In this document: positions 1-9,319 of the stretch, piece by piece
Layout of the letters: the number at the start of each line of letters is the position of its first letter
Position numbering within the stretch: position 1 is the first letter of the stretch
Assembly: GCA_900637675.1 (NCBI GenBank)
Contig: LR134389.1
Location: 248,001 to 312,000 of the forward strand
Origin: Streptococcus equi subsp. equi
GTDB taxonomy: Bacteria; Bacillota; Bacilli; Lactobacillales; Streptococcaceae
Direction: 5' to 3'
Length of the DNA: 64,000 bases
Program-made: the position numbers and the translations under genes
The notes under the pieces: model-generated
The model's input: the letters and a program-made list of their open reading frames with translations, nothing else
The model's database searches: none
What the model was told of the DNA's origin: nothing

Positions 1-66
1 GGTCAGATTCCTGTTGATCTTGCTCTGCCACATCGGGCTTGGGATTTGGGGAGTCTATCTCAATGA
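1..66 (+). CDS. 3' end of an unidentified upstream gene (partial)
   Basis: Frame 1 is open from the window edge for 21 codons and ends at TGA 64-66, which overlaps the tadA ATG at 63-65 in an ATGA arrangement. This suggests translational coupling with tadA. The visible C-terminus includes the short string LALPHRAWD. I do not recognise the family from so little sequence. Confidence 0.5.
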   Translation, partial: GQIPVDLALPHRAWDLGSLSQ

Positions 67-557
67 GCTATTCCAAACAAGAGCAAGAGTATTTTATGCG
101 AGAAGCCCTCAAGGAGGCTGAGAAATCGCTGCTAAAGGACGAGATACCGATTGGCTGCGTTATTGTGAAGGCTGGTCACATTATCGGGCGTGGTCACAAT
201 GCTCGCGAGGAGCGCAATCAGGCGATTATGCATGCTGAGATCATGGCCATTAATGAAGCCAATGCGCACGAAGGCAATTGGCGTCTCTTGGATACGACTC
301 TTTTTGTGACGATTGAGCCTTGTGTCATGTGCAGCGGAGCCATTGGGCTAGCTCGAATTCCTCATGTGGTCTATGGGGCCAGCAATCAAAAGTTTGGCGG
401 TGCTGGTAGTCTTTATCAGATCTTAACCGATGAGCGCCTGAACCATCGTGTACAGCTTGAGGTAGGTCTTTTAGCTGATGACTGTGCCAAGCTCATGCAG
501 ACCTTTTTCCGGCAAAGGCGTGACCAGAAAAAGCAGGATAAGGAAAGTAAGATTTAG
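63..557 (+). CDS. tadA: tRNA-specific adenosine deaminase TadA
   Basis: A 164-residue cytidine/adenosine deaminase-fold protein, the usual TadA length. It converts A34 of the tRNA-Arg(ACG) anticodon to inosine and is normally essential. The zinc site is visible as HAE (about residue 58, with the catalytic Glu) and PCVMC (about residue 88). The ATG at 63 is preferred over an in-frame ATG at 39 because it forms an ATGA overlap with the preceding gene and matches the usual N-terminus of the family. The C-terminus is basic and Lys-rich. Confidence 0.93.
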   Translation: MSYSKQEQEYFMREALKEAEKSLLKDEIPIGCVIVKAGHIIGRGHNAREERNQAIMHAEIMAINEANAHEGNWRLLDTTLFVTIEPCVMCSGAIGLARIPHVVYGASNQKFGGAGSLYQILTDERLNHRVQLEVGLLADDCAKLMQTFFRQRRDQKKQDKESKI

Positions 558-666
558 CCCATTGAGCGATTAGCAAGAAAAAAGACCCTTGAGAGCCTAG
601 CACAGCTCTTTAATGGCTGGTAGAGCCATGCCATAAGCGCTTGTACTTGTCTGTCAGGGTATTAGG

Positions 667-1893
667 CTATTGCTGATTGATAATGCTAATGCTAATGCTA
701 AAGGTGCTGGGGTGTAGACTGTAGAAATAGCCAGCAGCATTAGGCCAATAAGCTTGAAACAGGCTATGGTAGCTGTCAGAATGCTGCTCAAGATCACTTA
801 CCATTTGGTTGTAGAGGTCCTGATTAGCAAATTGTAAGCTGGTCTGTGGCTGATTAGTCCTTAATTGCTGCTCAAGACTGGCCAGAATGTCTGGTCTATC
901 AAAGGCAGTAAAGTAGCTGTGATTGAGCTTAGTATAGAGCAGAGAATCGTCTGAGCACTCAGGAATTGTCCAGACATCGGTCAAGGTTTCTGTCTGATTG
1001 ATCACAATATCCCTGCTGGCTTGATGCGACTGCTTCATGAGCTGGTCTGGCAAGCATAAAAAGTTATAATTAACCTCTAGTTGTTTAATGGATTCGTTTT
1101 GATCAAAGACGGGATCTCCAAAGATTGTGTCAACAGCATAGTTCTTGCCTGCAATCTGAACAGTATTCCAAGCATGAGTAAAAACGTCCTGTGATCGATC
1201 AAAGGTGACTGACCCTCGAATATAGGCGACAGGAATACCGGCCTTTTGGCAAAGAAACTGAAAGGCCTGTGCATAGCCGTTGCAGACAGAAAGATGATCA
1301 AGAAAGACACTGCGAATGTCTTGATTAGAGGCTATCAAGGCCTCATGACCCGATTGATATGCCTCAAAGGCATCTCTATTGTAGTCAGTTTGCTTGATGA
1401 TCCACTCATAAAAATACCTCACGCGCTCATAGTCATTGGTTGCTGGCATGTCAGCGATGATATCATCTCCAATGGCTTGAAGCCTGTGATATGTTTGTTC
1501 GACCTTCTCTGGCAATGGAAAGGTAACGAAGGCCACCTGATCCGAGCGTTCCAAGCGGTAGTTGGCTGAGGTAATCCAGAAAAAGGCAGGATTATCCATC
1601 ATAAAGGCATCAATGGTTGTCATCAAGCTATGCTTAGAAGCTGGTGCTAGGCTAGTCACCTCGTGAAAGGCTGAGAGGCTATCATACAAGAGAAGGTAAT
1701 TTTCCTTTTCTGCCTGACTAAGCTGCTGGTAATAATAACGTTGATCGATCTGATCAAGCACCTGCTGACGTCTTGCTCCAGTCAGGCCGAACTGCTGCTC
1801 CTTGTCAGCAAGAGGATTGGATCTCCATGCACAGGCTGAGAGACCGACTATAGTAAGTGCTGCCAGCAAGAATAGGCTAAGCTTGTTTTTCAT
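667..1893 (-). CDS. Transglutaminase-like domain lipoprotein
   Basis: A 408-residue exported protein. The N-terminus has a Lys-containing start, a hydrophobic stretch and a lipobox (GLSAC), so it should be a membrane-anchored lipoprotein. The middle carries a transglutaminase-like catalytic arrangement: CNGYAQAF (Cys), then HAWN (His), then an Asp about 15 residues further on (AVDTIFGD). Family members are papain-fold enzymes of mostly unknown substrate at the cell surface. The ATG at 1893 is chosen over an upstream ATG at 1923 because a GGAG ribosome site precedes it and the signal sequence starts there. It is convergent with tadA. Confidence 0.75.
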   Translation of the reverse strand: MKNKLSLFLLAALTIVGLSACAWRSNPLADKEQQFGLTGARRQQVLDQIDQRYYYQQLSQAEKENYLLLYDSLSAFHEVTSLAPASKHSLMTTIDAFMMDNPAFFWITSANYRLERSDQVAFVTFPLPEKVEQTYHRLQAIGDDIIADMPATNDYERVRYFYEWIIKQTDYNRDAFEAYQSGHEALIASNQDIRSVFLDHLSVCNGYAQAFQFLCQKAGIPVAYIRGSVTFDRSQDVFTHAWNTVQIAGKNYAVDTIFGDPVFDQNESIKQLEVNYNFLCLPDQLMKQSHQASRDIVINQTETLTDVWTIPECSDDSLLYTKLNHSYFTAFDRPDILASLEQQLRTNQPQTSLQFANQDLYNQMVSDLEQHSDSYHSLFQAYWPNAAGYFYSLHPSTFSISISIINQQ

Positions 1894-2079
1894 ATCATCT
1901 CCACTCAGGTTTGTTAGTACCATTATAGCACAAGTCTAGTCGGGCTTAGCTTTAAGGACTGGCCTTATTGATAGCGTTTGCTTGGTTTGCTGTTGAGCTA
2001 ATTAAGCTTTATGAGCCAGATGTGAGACGTTTTTGAAATAAGACTTGTTTTAGGGTACAATATATGCTACAATAAAGGT
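1894..2079. promoter_or_regulatory. Intergenic region with the promoter of the SRP RNA gene
   Basis: The promoter has -35 TTGTTT at 2045-2050, a 17-bp spacer and -10 TACAAT at 2068-2073. This places the RNA start at about 2080. The rest of the gap holds the divergent upstream region of the lipoprotein gene, with nothing else recognised. Confidence 0.7.
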
Positions 2080-2157
2080 GGAGCAACACTTGTGCGTGAA
2101 GTGGGTCAGGGGAGGAATCCAGCAGCCCTAAGCGATATCGGGTGTGTGCTCTTTTTT
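2080..2157 (+). ncRNA. ffs: Signal recognition particle RNA (small bacterial type, 4.5S-like)
   Basis: The sequence contains the conserved SRP S-domain core: GGTCAGG, then a GGAGGAA side, then the opposing CAGCAGCCC. The ends GAGCAACAC and GTGTGTGCTC pair to close the hairpin, and a T run at 2152-2157 ends it. About 75 nt is the usual size for streptococcal SRP RNA without an Alu domain. The RNA binds Ffh and targets membrane proteins co-translationally. Confidence 0.9.
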
Positions 2158-2204
2158 ATTTTCAAATAGTGGCATTTTTTATATAATAATGATAAGGAGT
2201 TGCT

Positions 2205-2825
2205 ATGAGAAAATATTTGCAGATTAGATTGTATGAGCTATCTCATTATGTTGAGATTATTATTTCCATCATCTTGGTGATTTCGTTACTAGTGCTGACA
2301 GGGCGCTTGGCCTTGAGCTTGACAGGTATTTTTACCATAAAAAGTGGCATTGATACCTATTTACAGAGCTTTTTAAACCAGGCCATGAGTATTGCTATTG
2401 GTGTCGAGCTGATTAAAATGCTGAGTAAGCATACCTCAGGAACCATTATTGAGGTGCTTTTGTTTGCGATTGCCCGGCAAATTGTTGTCGCTCATGGCTC
2501 TGCTAAGGATTCTTTGTTGAGTGTCATAGCTCTTGCTATTTTATTTGCGACGCGAAAATACCTTTTTACAAGCTTTGATGATACTTCAAGCATTATCGTT
2601 CGGGGCAGTCAAAAGGTCAAAATAGCTAATGTGCTAGCGCGTGTCGAGCTGCCGGTTATTAACAAAAACGAGCTAATGCGTGATTTAATGCTGCGCCATT
2701 TGGAAGAGGAAGGAAAGACTGCAACGATTGGGGCATCTATTGCTTTTTCTGATGTTGCCTTAAGAGTAGATCATATGCATGAGGGGGTTATCACTCGCAT
2801 TGAGATCATCAAGTCTCTAAAGTAA
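2205..2825 (+). CDS. PsiE-like membrane protein with C-terminal cytoplasmic domain
   Basis: A 206-residue protein with about four hydrophobic segments in residues 15-130 and a polar C-terminal domain of about 70 residues. The membrane part resembles the phosphate-starvation-inducible PsiE family. The soluble tail resembles transporter-associated domains, which is a weaker match. An AAGGAG ribosome site lies directly before the ATG. Function is not established. It follows the SRP RNA gene on the same strand. Confidence 0.6.
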   Translation: MRKYLQIRLYELSHYVEIIISIILVISLLVLTGRLALSLTGIFTIKSGIDTYLQSFLNQAMSIAIGVELIKMLSKHTSGTIIEVLLFAIARQIVVAHGSAKDSLLSVIALAILFATRKYLFTSFDDTSSIIVRGSQKVKIANVLARVELPVINKNELMRDLMLRHLEEEGKTATIGASIAFSDVALRVDHMHEGVITRIEIIKSLK

Positions 2826-3221
2826 TCTCTTGCCCTTATCCTTTAAGGAGCTCCTTATAGAATTGCTTTGTTACCAATATGAAGTGGCCTGATAAGGGCT
2901 GCTTTTTTGATGTCAAAAAAGAGAGCGAAAAGCGGCTGTCCAAAGCGCCTTAGTTTTGGACGGGCCATTTAGCTGCTTGTTATCAGGCACATGCTAGCGA
3001 TAGCCACAGGTAGACTCAGGCTATCATTTGTTTTTTGTAGGGGATTGATGACTTGGTGAGCATAGGCAAATCTTAGAAAAAGCTGTATTGACACTAAGAT
3101 TAATCTATCTTTAATAGAATGGTAAATTAATGACCTTGTTTGCTTGCTGTGACAGATGGTATATTATGGTTAGTGTTTAAAGGCAAAATACAAAGCGCAA
3201 GAGAGGAGCAAACCAATCACA
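2826..3221 (+). promoter_or_regulatory. Intergenic region with the hasA promoter
   Basis: The first 80 bases can fold around CCCTTATC (about 2832) and GATAAGGG (about 2892), followed by a T run, and may terminate the upstream gene. The probable hasA promoter is TTGTTT at 3136-3141 with TATATT at 3160-3165 (18-bp spacer). An alternative pairing is TTGCTT 3140-3145 with TATTAT 3162-3167. AT-rich ATTAA-type motifs just upstream (about 3108-3130) would suit CovR binding, known to repress has in streptococci. That is inference only. Confidence 0.55.
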
Positions 3222-4475
3222 ATGAGAACATTAAAAAACCTCATAACTGTTGTGGCCTTTAGTATTTTTTGGGTACTGTTGATTTACGTCAATGTTTATC
3301 TCTTTGGTGCTAAAGGAAGCTTGTCAATTTATGGCTTTTTGCTGATAGCTTATCTATTAGTCAAAATGTCCTTATCTTTTTTTTACAAGCCATTTAAGGG
3401 AAGGGCTGGGCAATATAAGGTTGCAGCCATTATTCCCTCTTATAACGAAGACGCTGAGTCATTGCTAGAGACCTTAAAAAGTGTTCAGCAGCAAACCTAT
3501 CCCCTAGCAGAAATTTATGTTGTTGACGATGGAAGTGCTGATGAGACAGGTATTAAGCGCATTGAAGACTATGTGCGTGACACTGGTGACCTATCAAGCA
3601 ATGTCATTGTTCATCGGTCAGAGAAAAATCAAGGAAAGCGTCATGCACAGGCCTGGGCCTTTGAAAGATCAGACGCTGATGTCTTTTTGACCGTTGACTC
3701 AGATACTTATATCTACCCTGATGCTTTAGAGGAGCTGTTAAAGACCTTTAATGACCCAACTGTTTTTGCTGCGACGGGTCACCTTAATGTCAGAAATAGA
3801 CAAACCAATCTCTTAACACGCTTGACAGATATTCGCTATGATAATGCTTTTGGCGTTGAACGAGCTGCCCAATCAGTTACGGGTAATATCCTTGTTTGCT
3901 CAGGCCCACTTAGCGTTTACAGACGCGAGGTGGTTGTTCCTAATATAGACAGATACATCAACCAGACCTTCCTGGGTATTCCTGTAAGTATCGGTGATGA
4001 CAGGTGCTTGACCAACTATGCAACTGATTTAGGAAAGACTGTTTATCAATCCACTGCTAAATGTATTACAGATGTTCCTGACAAGATGTCTACTTACTTG
4101 AAGCAGCAAAACCGCTGGAACAAGTCCTTCTTTAGAGAGTCCATTATTTCTGTTAAGAAAATCATGAACAATCCTTTTGTAGCCCTATGGACCATACTTG
4201 AGGTGTCTATGTTTATGATGCTTGTTTATTCTGTGGTGGATTTCTTTGTAGGCAATGTCAGAGAATTTGATTGGCTCAGGGTTTTAGCCTTTCTGGTGAT
4301 TATCTTCATTGTTGCTCTTTGTCGGAACATTCATTACATGCTTAAGCACCCGCTGTCCTTCTTGTTATCTCCGTTTTATGGGGTGCTGCATTTGTTTGTC
4401 CTACAGCCCTTGAAATTGTATTCTCTTTTTACTATTAGAAATGCTGACTGGGGAACACGTAAAAAATTATTATAA
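3222..4475 (+). CDS. hasA: Hyaluronan synthase HasA
   Basis: A 417-residue integral membrane GT2 processive glycosyltransferase. It polymerises UDP-GlcNAc and UDP-glucuronate into hyaluronan and extrudes the capsule. It has N-terminal membrane segments (about 8-30 and 35-55), DDGS at 102-105, DSD at 159-161, the acceptor motif GDD at 258-260, the processivity motif QQNRW at 295-299, and C-terminal membrane segments. The length matches streptococcal HasA, and all catalytic residues are present. It is the first gene of the capsule operon. The gap of about 250 nt to hasB is long for an operon. Confidence 0.97.
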   Translation: MRTLKNLITVVAFSIFWVLLIYVNVYLFGAKGSLSIYGFLLIAYLLVKMSLSFFYKPFKGRAGQYKVAAIIPSYNEDAESLLETLKSVQQQTYPLAEIYVVDDGSADETGIKRIEDYVRDTGDLSSNVIVHRSEKNQGKRHAQAWAFERSDADVFLTVDSDTYIYPDALEELLKTFNDPTVFAATGHLNVRNRQTNLLTRLTDIRYDNAFGVERAAQSVTGNILVCSGPLSVYRREVVVPNIDRYINQTFLGIPVSIGDDRCLTNYATDLGKTVYQSTAKCITDVPDKMSTYLKQQNRWNKSFFRESIISVKKIMNNPFVALWTILEVSMFMMLVYSVVDFFVGNVREFDWLRVLAFLVIIFIVALCRNIHYMLKHPLSFLLSPFYGVLHLFVLQPLKLYSLFTIRNADWGTRKKLL

Positions 4476-4727
4476 ACCAACTAGACCTAGGTTCTGACAA
4501 GGGAGCTAAGCTAGGAGTGAACAAAGCATCTTGAGTTAAGCAGCTCATCAAATAAAGCTAGTCCACTTGTACTTGAGTTAAGAGCTTTTAGCTTGTAGCC
4601 CTGTGAAGACGAACCAGAGGCTGAGCGTCAGCTTTGGTATGAGGGCTAGGTCATCATGGTCCTTCAGGTGTGGCACCTGAGCTCCGGCAGTAGCTAACTG
4701 TACTAAGGTATCAAAGGAAAAAATGAA
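4476..4727 (+). other. hasA-hasB spacer with a strong hairpin
   Basis: A 252-nt non-coding spacer inside the capsule operon. It contains a perfect 7-bp inverted repeat with a 3-nt loop (TCAGGTG 4664-4670, CACCTGA 4674-4680). No T run follows, so it is not a standard terminator. An mRNA processing or stability role is possible but is inference. Confidence 0.45.
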
Positions 4728-5933
4728 GTGAAAATTTCTGTAGCAGGCTCAGGATATGTCGGCCTATCCTTGAGTATTTTACTGGCACAACATAATGACG
4801 TCACTGTTGTTGACATTATTGATGAAAAGGTGAGATTGATCAATCAAGGCATATCGCCAATCAAGGATGCTGATATTGAGGAGTATTTAAAAAATGCGCC
4901 GCTAAATCTCACAGCGACGCTTGATGGCGCAAGCGCTTATAGCAATGCAGACCTTATTATCATTGCTACTCCGACAAATTATGACAGCGAACGCAACTAC
5001 TTTGACACAAGGCATGTTGAAGAGGTCATCGAGCAGGTCCTAGACCTAAATGCGTCAGCAACCATTATTATCAAATCAACCATACCACTAGGCTTTATCA
5101 AGCATGTTAGGGAAAAATACCAGACAGATCGTATTATTTTTAGCCCAGAATTTTTAAGAGAATCAAAAGCCTTATACGATAACCTTTACCCAAGTCGAAT
5201 CATTGTTTCTTATGAAAAGGACGACTCACCAAGGGTTATTCAGGCTGCTAAAGCCTTTGCTGGTCTTTTAAAGGAAGGAGCCAAAAGCAAGGATACTCCG
5301 GTCTTATTTATGGGCTCACAGGAGGCTGAGGCGGTCAAGCTATTTGCGAATACCTTTTTGGCTATGCGGGTGTCTTACTTTAATGAATTAGACACCTATT
5401 CCGAAAGCAAGGGTCTAGATGCTCAGCGCGTGATTGAAGGAGTCTGTCATGATCAGCGCATTGGTAACCATTACAATAACCCTTCCTTTGGATATGGCGG
5501 CTATTGCCTGCCAAAGGACAGCAAGCAGCTGTTGGCAAATTATAGAGGCATTCCCCAGTCCTTGATGTCAGCGATTGTTGAATCCAACAAGATACGAAAA
5601 TCTTATTTGGCTGAACAAATATTAGACAGAGCCTCTAGTCAAAAGCAGGCTGGTGTACCATTAACGATTGGCTTTTACCGCTTGATTATGAAAAGCAACT
5701 CTGATAATTTCCGAGAAAGCGCCATTAAAGATATTATTGATATCATCAACGACTATGGGGTTAATATTGTCATTTACGAACCCATGCTTGGTGAGGACAT
5801 TGGCTATAGAGTTGTAAAGGATTTAGAGCAGTTCAAAAACGAGTCTACAATCATTGTGTCAAATCGCTTTGAGGACGACCTAGCAGATGTCATTGACAAG
5901 GTTTACACGAGAGATGTCTTTGGAAGAGACTAG
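4728..5933 (+). CDS. hasB: UDP-glucose 6-dehydrogenase HasB
   Basis: A 401-residue NAD-dependent enzyme. It oxidises UDP-glucose to UDP-glucuronate, one of the two hyaluronan precursors. The Rossmann motif GSGYVGL is at residues 7-13. The catalytic cysteine sits in [10 protein letters not shown] (Cys260). The NAD-binding, central and UDP-binding domains are all present at usual length. It starts at GTG 4728 with an AAAGGA ribosome site about 10 bases upstream. The stop is 49 nt before hasC1, so it is in the same operon. Confidence 0.96.
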   Translation: MKISVAGSGYVGLSLSILLAQHNDVTVVDIIDEKVRLINQGISPIKDADIEEYLKNAPLNLTATLDGASAYSNADLIIIATPTNYDSERNYFDTRHVEEVIEQVLDLNASATIIIKSTIPLGFIKHVREKYQTDRIIFSPEFLRESKALYDNLYPSRIIVSYEKDDSPRVIQAAKAFAGLLKEGAKSKDTPVLFMGSQEAEAVKLFANTFLAMRVSYFNELDTYSESKGLDAQRVIEGVCHDQRIGNHYNNPSFGYGGYCLPKDSKQLLANYRGIPQSLMSAIVESNKIRKSYLAEQILDRASSQKQAGVPLTIGFYRLIMKSNSDNFRESAIKDIIDIINDYGVNIVIYEPMLGEDIGYRVVKDLEQFKNESTIIVSNRFEDDLADVIDKVYTRDVFGRD

Positions 5934-5945
5934 TCAGAAAACAAG

Positions 5946-6851
5946 TGGCACACATAAGGAACCACAAATCAAGGAGGAACTCATGACAAAGGTCAGAAAA
6001 GCCATTATCCCAGCCGCCGGCCTAGGCACCCGCTTCCTGCCTGCCACTAAGGCACTGGCCAAGGAAATGCTCCCAATCGTCGATAAGCCAACCATTCAAT
6101 TCATCGTCGAGGAAGCCCTAAAGGCCGGTATCGAGGAGATTCTTGTCGTCACCGGCAAGGCCAAACGCTCTATCGAAGACCACTTTGACTCCAACTTCGA
6201 GCTCGAATACAATCTCCAAGCCAAGGGCAAAACCGAGCTGCTCAAGCTCGTTGATGAGACCACTGCCATCAACCTGCACTTCATTCGTCAGAGCCACCCT
6301 AGAGGACTAGGGGACGCTGTCCTCCAAGCCAAGGCCTTTGTGGGCAATGAGCCCTTTGTGGTCATGCTAGGAGACGACCTCATGGATATTACCAATCCTA
6401 GTGCCAAGCCCTTGACCAAGCAGCTTATCGAGGATTATGACTGTACACACGCCTCAACGATTGCTGTGATGAGGGTTCCGCATGAGGAGGTTTCCAATTA
6501 TGGCGTGATTGCACCGCAAGGGAAGGCTGTTAAGGGCTTGTATAGTGTGGAGACCTTTGTTGAGAAGCCAAGTCCTGATGAGGCACCTAGTGACTTAGCG
6601 ATTATTGGACGTTATTTGTTGACGCCTGAGATTTTTGCCATATTGGAGAATCAGGCGCCTGGGGCTGGCAATGAGGTTCAGCTGACCGATGCGATTGACA
6701 AGCTCAACAAGACTCAGCGGGTTTTTGCCAGGGAGTTTAAGGGAGAGCGGTATGATGTTGGGGACAAGTTTGGCTTTATGAAGACCTCACTTGACTATGC
6801 TCTCAAGCACCCTCAGGTCAAGGACGACCTCACTGACTACATTATAAAGCT
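5946..6851 (+). repeat. Inverted repeat copy A (hasC1 plus leader), 906 bp
   Basis: It matches the reverse complement of 21595-22500 over 906 bp. The only difference I found is base 6013 (codon 11, Ala versus Thr). Identity begins 37 bp before the ATG, includes the ribosome site, and stops abruptly at both ends. The repeats flank a segment of about 14.7 kb and are the likely crossover site of an inversion. Confidence 0.9.
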
Positions 6852-6891
6852 GGGTAAAGCACTAGAAAGCACTCAACAGCAGACAAAATAG
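5983..6891 (+). CDS. hasC: UTP-glucose-1-phosphate uridylyltransferase HasC (copy 1)
   Basis: A 302-residue nucleotidyltransferase. It makes UDP-glucose from glucose-1-P and UTP, feeding HasB. The nucleotide-binding motif [12 protein letters not shown] follows residue 11, and the family core (EKP, QLTDAI) is intact. The ATG at 5983 has an AAGGAGG site; a longer open frame reaching back to 5887 overlaps hasB and is not the real start. The last residues (after KL at 6851) differ from copy 2. The first half of the gene uses unusually many C-ending codons and the second half does not. A terminator and the convergent rhomboid remnant follow, where S. zooepidemicus-type has operons would continue into glmU. 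Confidence 0.95.
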   Translation: MTKVRKAIIPAAGLGTRFLPATKALAKEMLPIVDKPTIQFIVEEALKAGIEEILVVTGKAKRSIEDHFDSNFELEYNLQAKGKTELLKLVDETTAINLHFIRQSHPRGLGDAVLQAKAFVGNEPFVVMLGDDLMDITNPSAKPLTKQLIEDYDCTHASTIAVMRVPHEEVSNYGVIAPQGKAVKGLYSVETFVEKPSPDEAPSDLAIIGRYLLTPEIFAILENQAPGAGNEVQLTDAIDKLNKTQRVFAREFKGERYDVGDKFGFMKTSLDYALKHPQVKDDLTDYIIKLGKALESTQQQTK

Positions 6892-6920
6892 GAGTTGGGG
6901 CAACCGTCCTAGAAGCATTA

Positions 6921-6955
6921 AAAAGCAACAGCAGCAAAACCGTTGCTTTTTGTTT
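6921..6955 (+). terminator. Terminator after hasC1
   Basis: AAAAGCAAC at 6921-6929 pairs with GTTGCTTTT at 6942-6950, giving an intrinsic terminator. The A/T flanks make it potentially bidirectional between hasC1 and the convergent rhomboid remnant. Confidence 0.8.
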
Positions 6956-6982
6956 AAATCAAAGATACACCTGTCCTAGCAC

Positions 6983-7389
6983 TTATAAGCTTGAAGGAAA
7001 AAGACCAAAAAGAGAGGTGGAAGCACCTGCTGCTACGGTATCTGGTGTCAGCCACATGATAAAAGCATTCCCCATAATCCCTGAACACACATACAGCAGC
7101 AAAAACTGTCTTGACCCCCAAATGGTCTCAGCCATCCGCCCGACAAAATAAAGGGTTAAGGTATTAATGAAAAAATGCTCAAAGCCAATATGAACCACTA
7201 TAGGTGTCACCAAGCGCCAAAGCTGATCAGGCATTGCTCTGACAACAAGACCATTCATGCCACCAAATATAACAACAGCATAAGGGTGCGTAGCAAACTG
7301 GCCATAGACCAGCTGCATTATCAAAAAAACTAAACCAGTCAAGCCCAAGAAAAGAGTGTTATCGGGTATTTTTTGATCATCAGTCTCAT
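6983..7389 (-). pseudogene. Rhomboid family intramembrane serine protease, truncated and frameshifted
   Basis: It encodes the N-terminal part of a rhomboid protease, including the catalytic-serine region GASTSLFG. It then ends after a few unrelated residues, so the later helices and the catalytic His are gone (about 135 of roughly 220 residues remain). The natural start is probably ATG 7387-7389, which overlaps the fthC stop in an ATGA arrangement. Reaching the rhomboid frame from that ATG needs one extra base in the A run at 7350-7353. The fthC-rhomboid pair convergent with galU-gpsA is the order I recall for other streptococci. Confidence 0.75.
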
Positions 7390-7913
7390 TGGCAATACAC
7401 CTCCTTCACAGCAATATCATGTGCCTCTACCACAAAATCCTCCCACTGACAGGCATAAATCGTGCTAAAGGTAGCCCCCTGATAATCCCTCAAATAACGA
7501 TCATAGTAGCCACCACCATAGCCTATACGATAGCCTGCAGGGTGAAAAACAAGCCCTGGCACATGAATGGCATCAATCTCCGACTTAGCAACAGCTATGG
7601 TACACCTAGGCTCCATAAGACCAAAAGCCGTCTGTATCAAGTCACAAGGATCATAAGCCACAAACACCATCTCTCCACGAGAACGAGTCTTGGGCACAAG
7701 GATAGTCTTGCCGTCCTGCAAGGCTCGCTCAATCAGTAGATGGCTTTGATACTCGTGTGGCAAGGGCAGATAGGTCACAAGAGTCTGCGCCTCTTGATAG
7801 CTGCTACTAGCAACTACTGCTGCCAATAGAGCTAAGTCCTTTTCCAGCTTATCCTCTGGGGTCATCATGGCTAGGCGCTGAAGCACTAGTTGGCGATAAT
7901 CTTTTTTAATCAT
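7386..7913 (-). CDS. fthC: 5-formyltetrahydrofolate cyclo-ligase
   Basis: About 175 residues, typical of the family. It converts 5-formyl-THF to 5,10-methenyl-THF using ATP in folate metabolism. C-terminal motifs GYGGGYYDRYL and the preceding VPGLVFHPAGYRIG identify it. The ATG at 7913 gives the usual N-terminus (MIKKDYRQ). There is no ribosome site before it, and a promoter places the transcription start at or next to this ATG, so the mRNA may be leaderless. The rhomboid remnant is directly downstream. Confidence 0.88.
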   Translation of the reverse strand: MIKKDYRQLVLQRLAMMTPEDKLEKDLALLAAVVASSSYQEAQTLVTYLPLPHEYQSHLLIERALQDGKTILVPKTRSRGEMVFVAYDPCDLIQTAFGLMEPRCTIAVAKSEIDAIHVPGLVFHPAGYRIGYGGGYYDRYLRDYQGATFSTIYACQWEDFVVEAHDIAVKEVYCQ

Positions 7914-7919
7914 GCCCAT

Positions 7920-7949
7920 ATCATAACACAAAGCGCTGCTACTATTCAA
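7920..7949 (-). promoter_or_regulatory. fthC promoter adjoining the start codon
   Basis: On the minus strand TTGAAT (7944-7949), an 18-bp spacer and TATGAT (7920-7925) lie six bases before the fthC ATG. Confidence 0.5.
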
Positions 7950-8229
7950 GAATCGGCCACAATCAAGGTTCTTTCCTTAGTTGTCCTACCAGACAGGGCA
8001 GCAGCTCAATCAGTGAATGTCCTTCTTACTTCTTGAGGTGAGCTTGTGGTCTCATGAGATCAAAAAATTATTTTTCTAGGTTAAGAAAAGTTTAAGCTTT
8101 ATGCTATACACCCGACTTTATCACTTGTTTTAGTCCACACCTTACTCAACCCCTTGGTAGAGTAAGGTTTTTTTAATAAATTTTAACGCTTTTTCTTGTT
8201 GTGTATGGTTATATATGTTATAATAAACT
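7950..8229. other. fthC to transposase intergenic region
   Basis: It contains an intrinsic terminator (CCTTACTC 8140-8147, GAGTAAGG 8160-8167, T run 8168-8174). The transposase promoter follows: TTGTTG 8196-8201, 17-bp spacer, TATAAT 8219-8224. The left end of the IS1634-like element must lie here, but I could not identify its terminal repeat. Confidence 0.55.
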
Positions 8230-9319
8230 ATGGCTTTTATTAAAACAACAACGAATAAAGAAGGTAGGACGCATGTCTACCTTGTAGAAGGGTATCGTAA
8301 AGATGGTAAGGTCAAACAGCGTATCCTTAAAAAATTTGGTCTCTTAGATGAGCTTGAATTGGAAGAACCAGGGATTCTTGAGCGTCTTAAGCGCGAAGCT
8401 AAAGAAGATACTTTAAATAACCCTAAGGTACTCCAGGTTTCCTATGACCTCCTTGCCCCCATGAACCAACCGGATCAATCTTATGGTTGGATGGTTTTGG
8501 ATAATCTCTTCGAATCTCTGGGGCTCACAGCCTTTTTAAAGGGTATCAAAACGAAGTCTGAGTATGACTTAGTGCAAGTGCTAAAGCTATTAGTTTTTCA
8601 GAGAATTCTCCGACCAGATAGTAAACTTGCCACCTATGCCTCTCAAGCAGACTTATTTGGCCATTGGGACATCAGCTTAAATGCCATTTATCGCTCCTTG
8701 AACAAATTGAACACCTTGAAAGATGATCTTCAACATCATCTTCACAAGGTAGTGAGTCAGATGATCAAACGTGAAGCCAGTCTCGTTTTCTACGATGTCA
8801 CCAATTATTATTTTGAGACAGATATTCCAGATAACGAGTTGGTTTCAGAAAATGGAGAGATACTACAAGAAGGGCTTCGAAGACGTGGTCCGAGTAAGGA
8901 ACACCGTCCAAAACCCATTGTGCAATTAGGACTCTTTAGGGATACCAACGGTATTCCGATTAGCTATAAACTGTTTCGAGGTAATCAAACCGATCCTGTT
9001 ACCTATCTTCCAGCGGTTGAGGAAGTCAAAAAACAATTTGGAATTGAGCGGTTAATTGTAGTCGCCGATAAGGCGATGAATAGTATGGCTAATGTTTCAG
9101 AAATGCTCAAGCAAGAAGATGGCTGGCTCTTCTCACAGAAACATCGCGGACGCCGAGGAGCTCCAAAAGATATTCAAGAACACATCCTTGATTCATCGGA
9201 TTGGCAATTTAACCCAGAACTTACCTTCGCTAAGAAATCTTATATCCGTGAACGGAAGTTAGGGAATAAAAAATCTTCCCCAGTGGTTGTACTGACCCCC
9301 AAAAGTTGGACACGACATA

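Noticed and set aside
2826..3221. A second small RNA upstream of hasA
   Set aside because: There are palindromic stretches but no promoter-terminator pair consistent with an RNA gene.
5887..5982. Longer N-terminus for hasC1 overlapping hasB
   Set aside because: It lies inside hasB, has no ribosome site, and hasC2 shows the same gene starting at the ATG with AAGGAGG.
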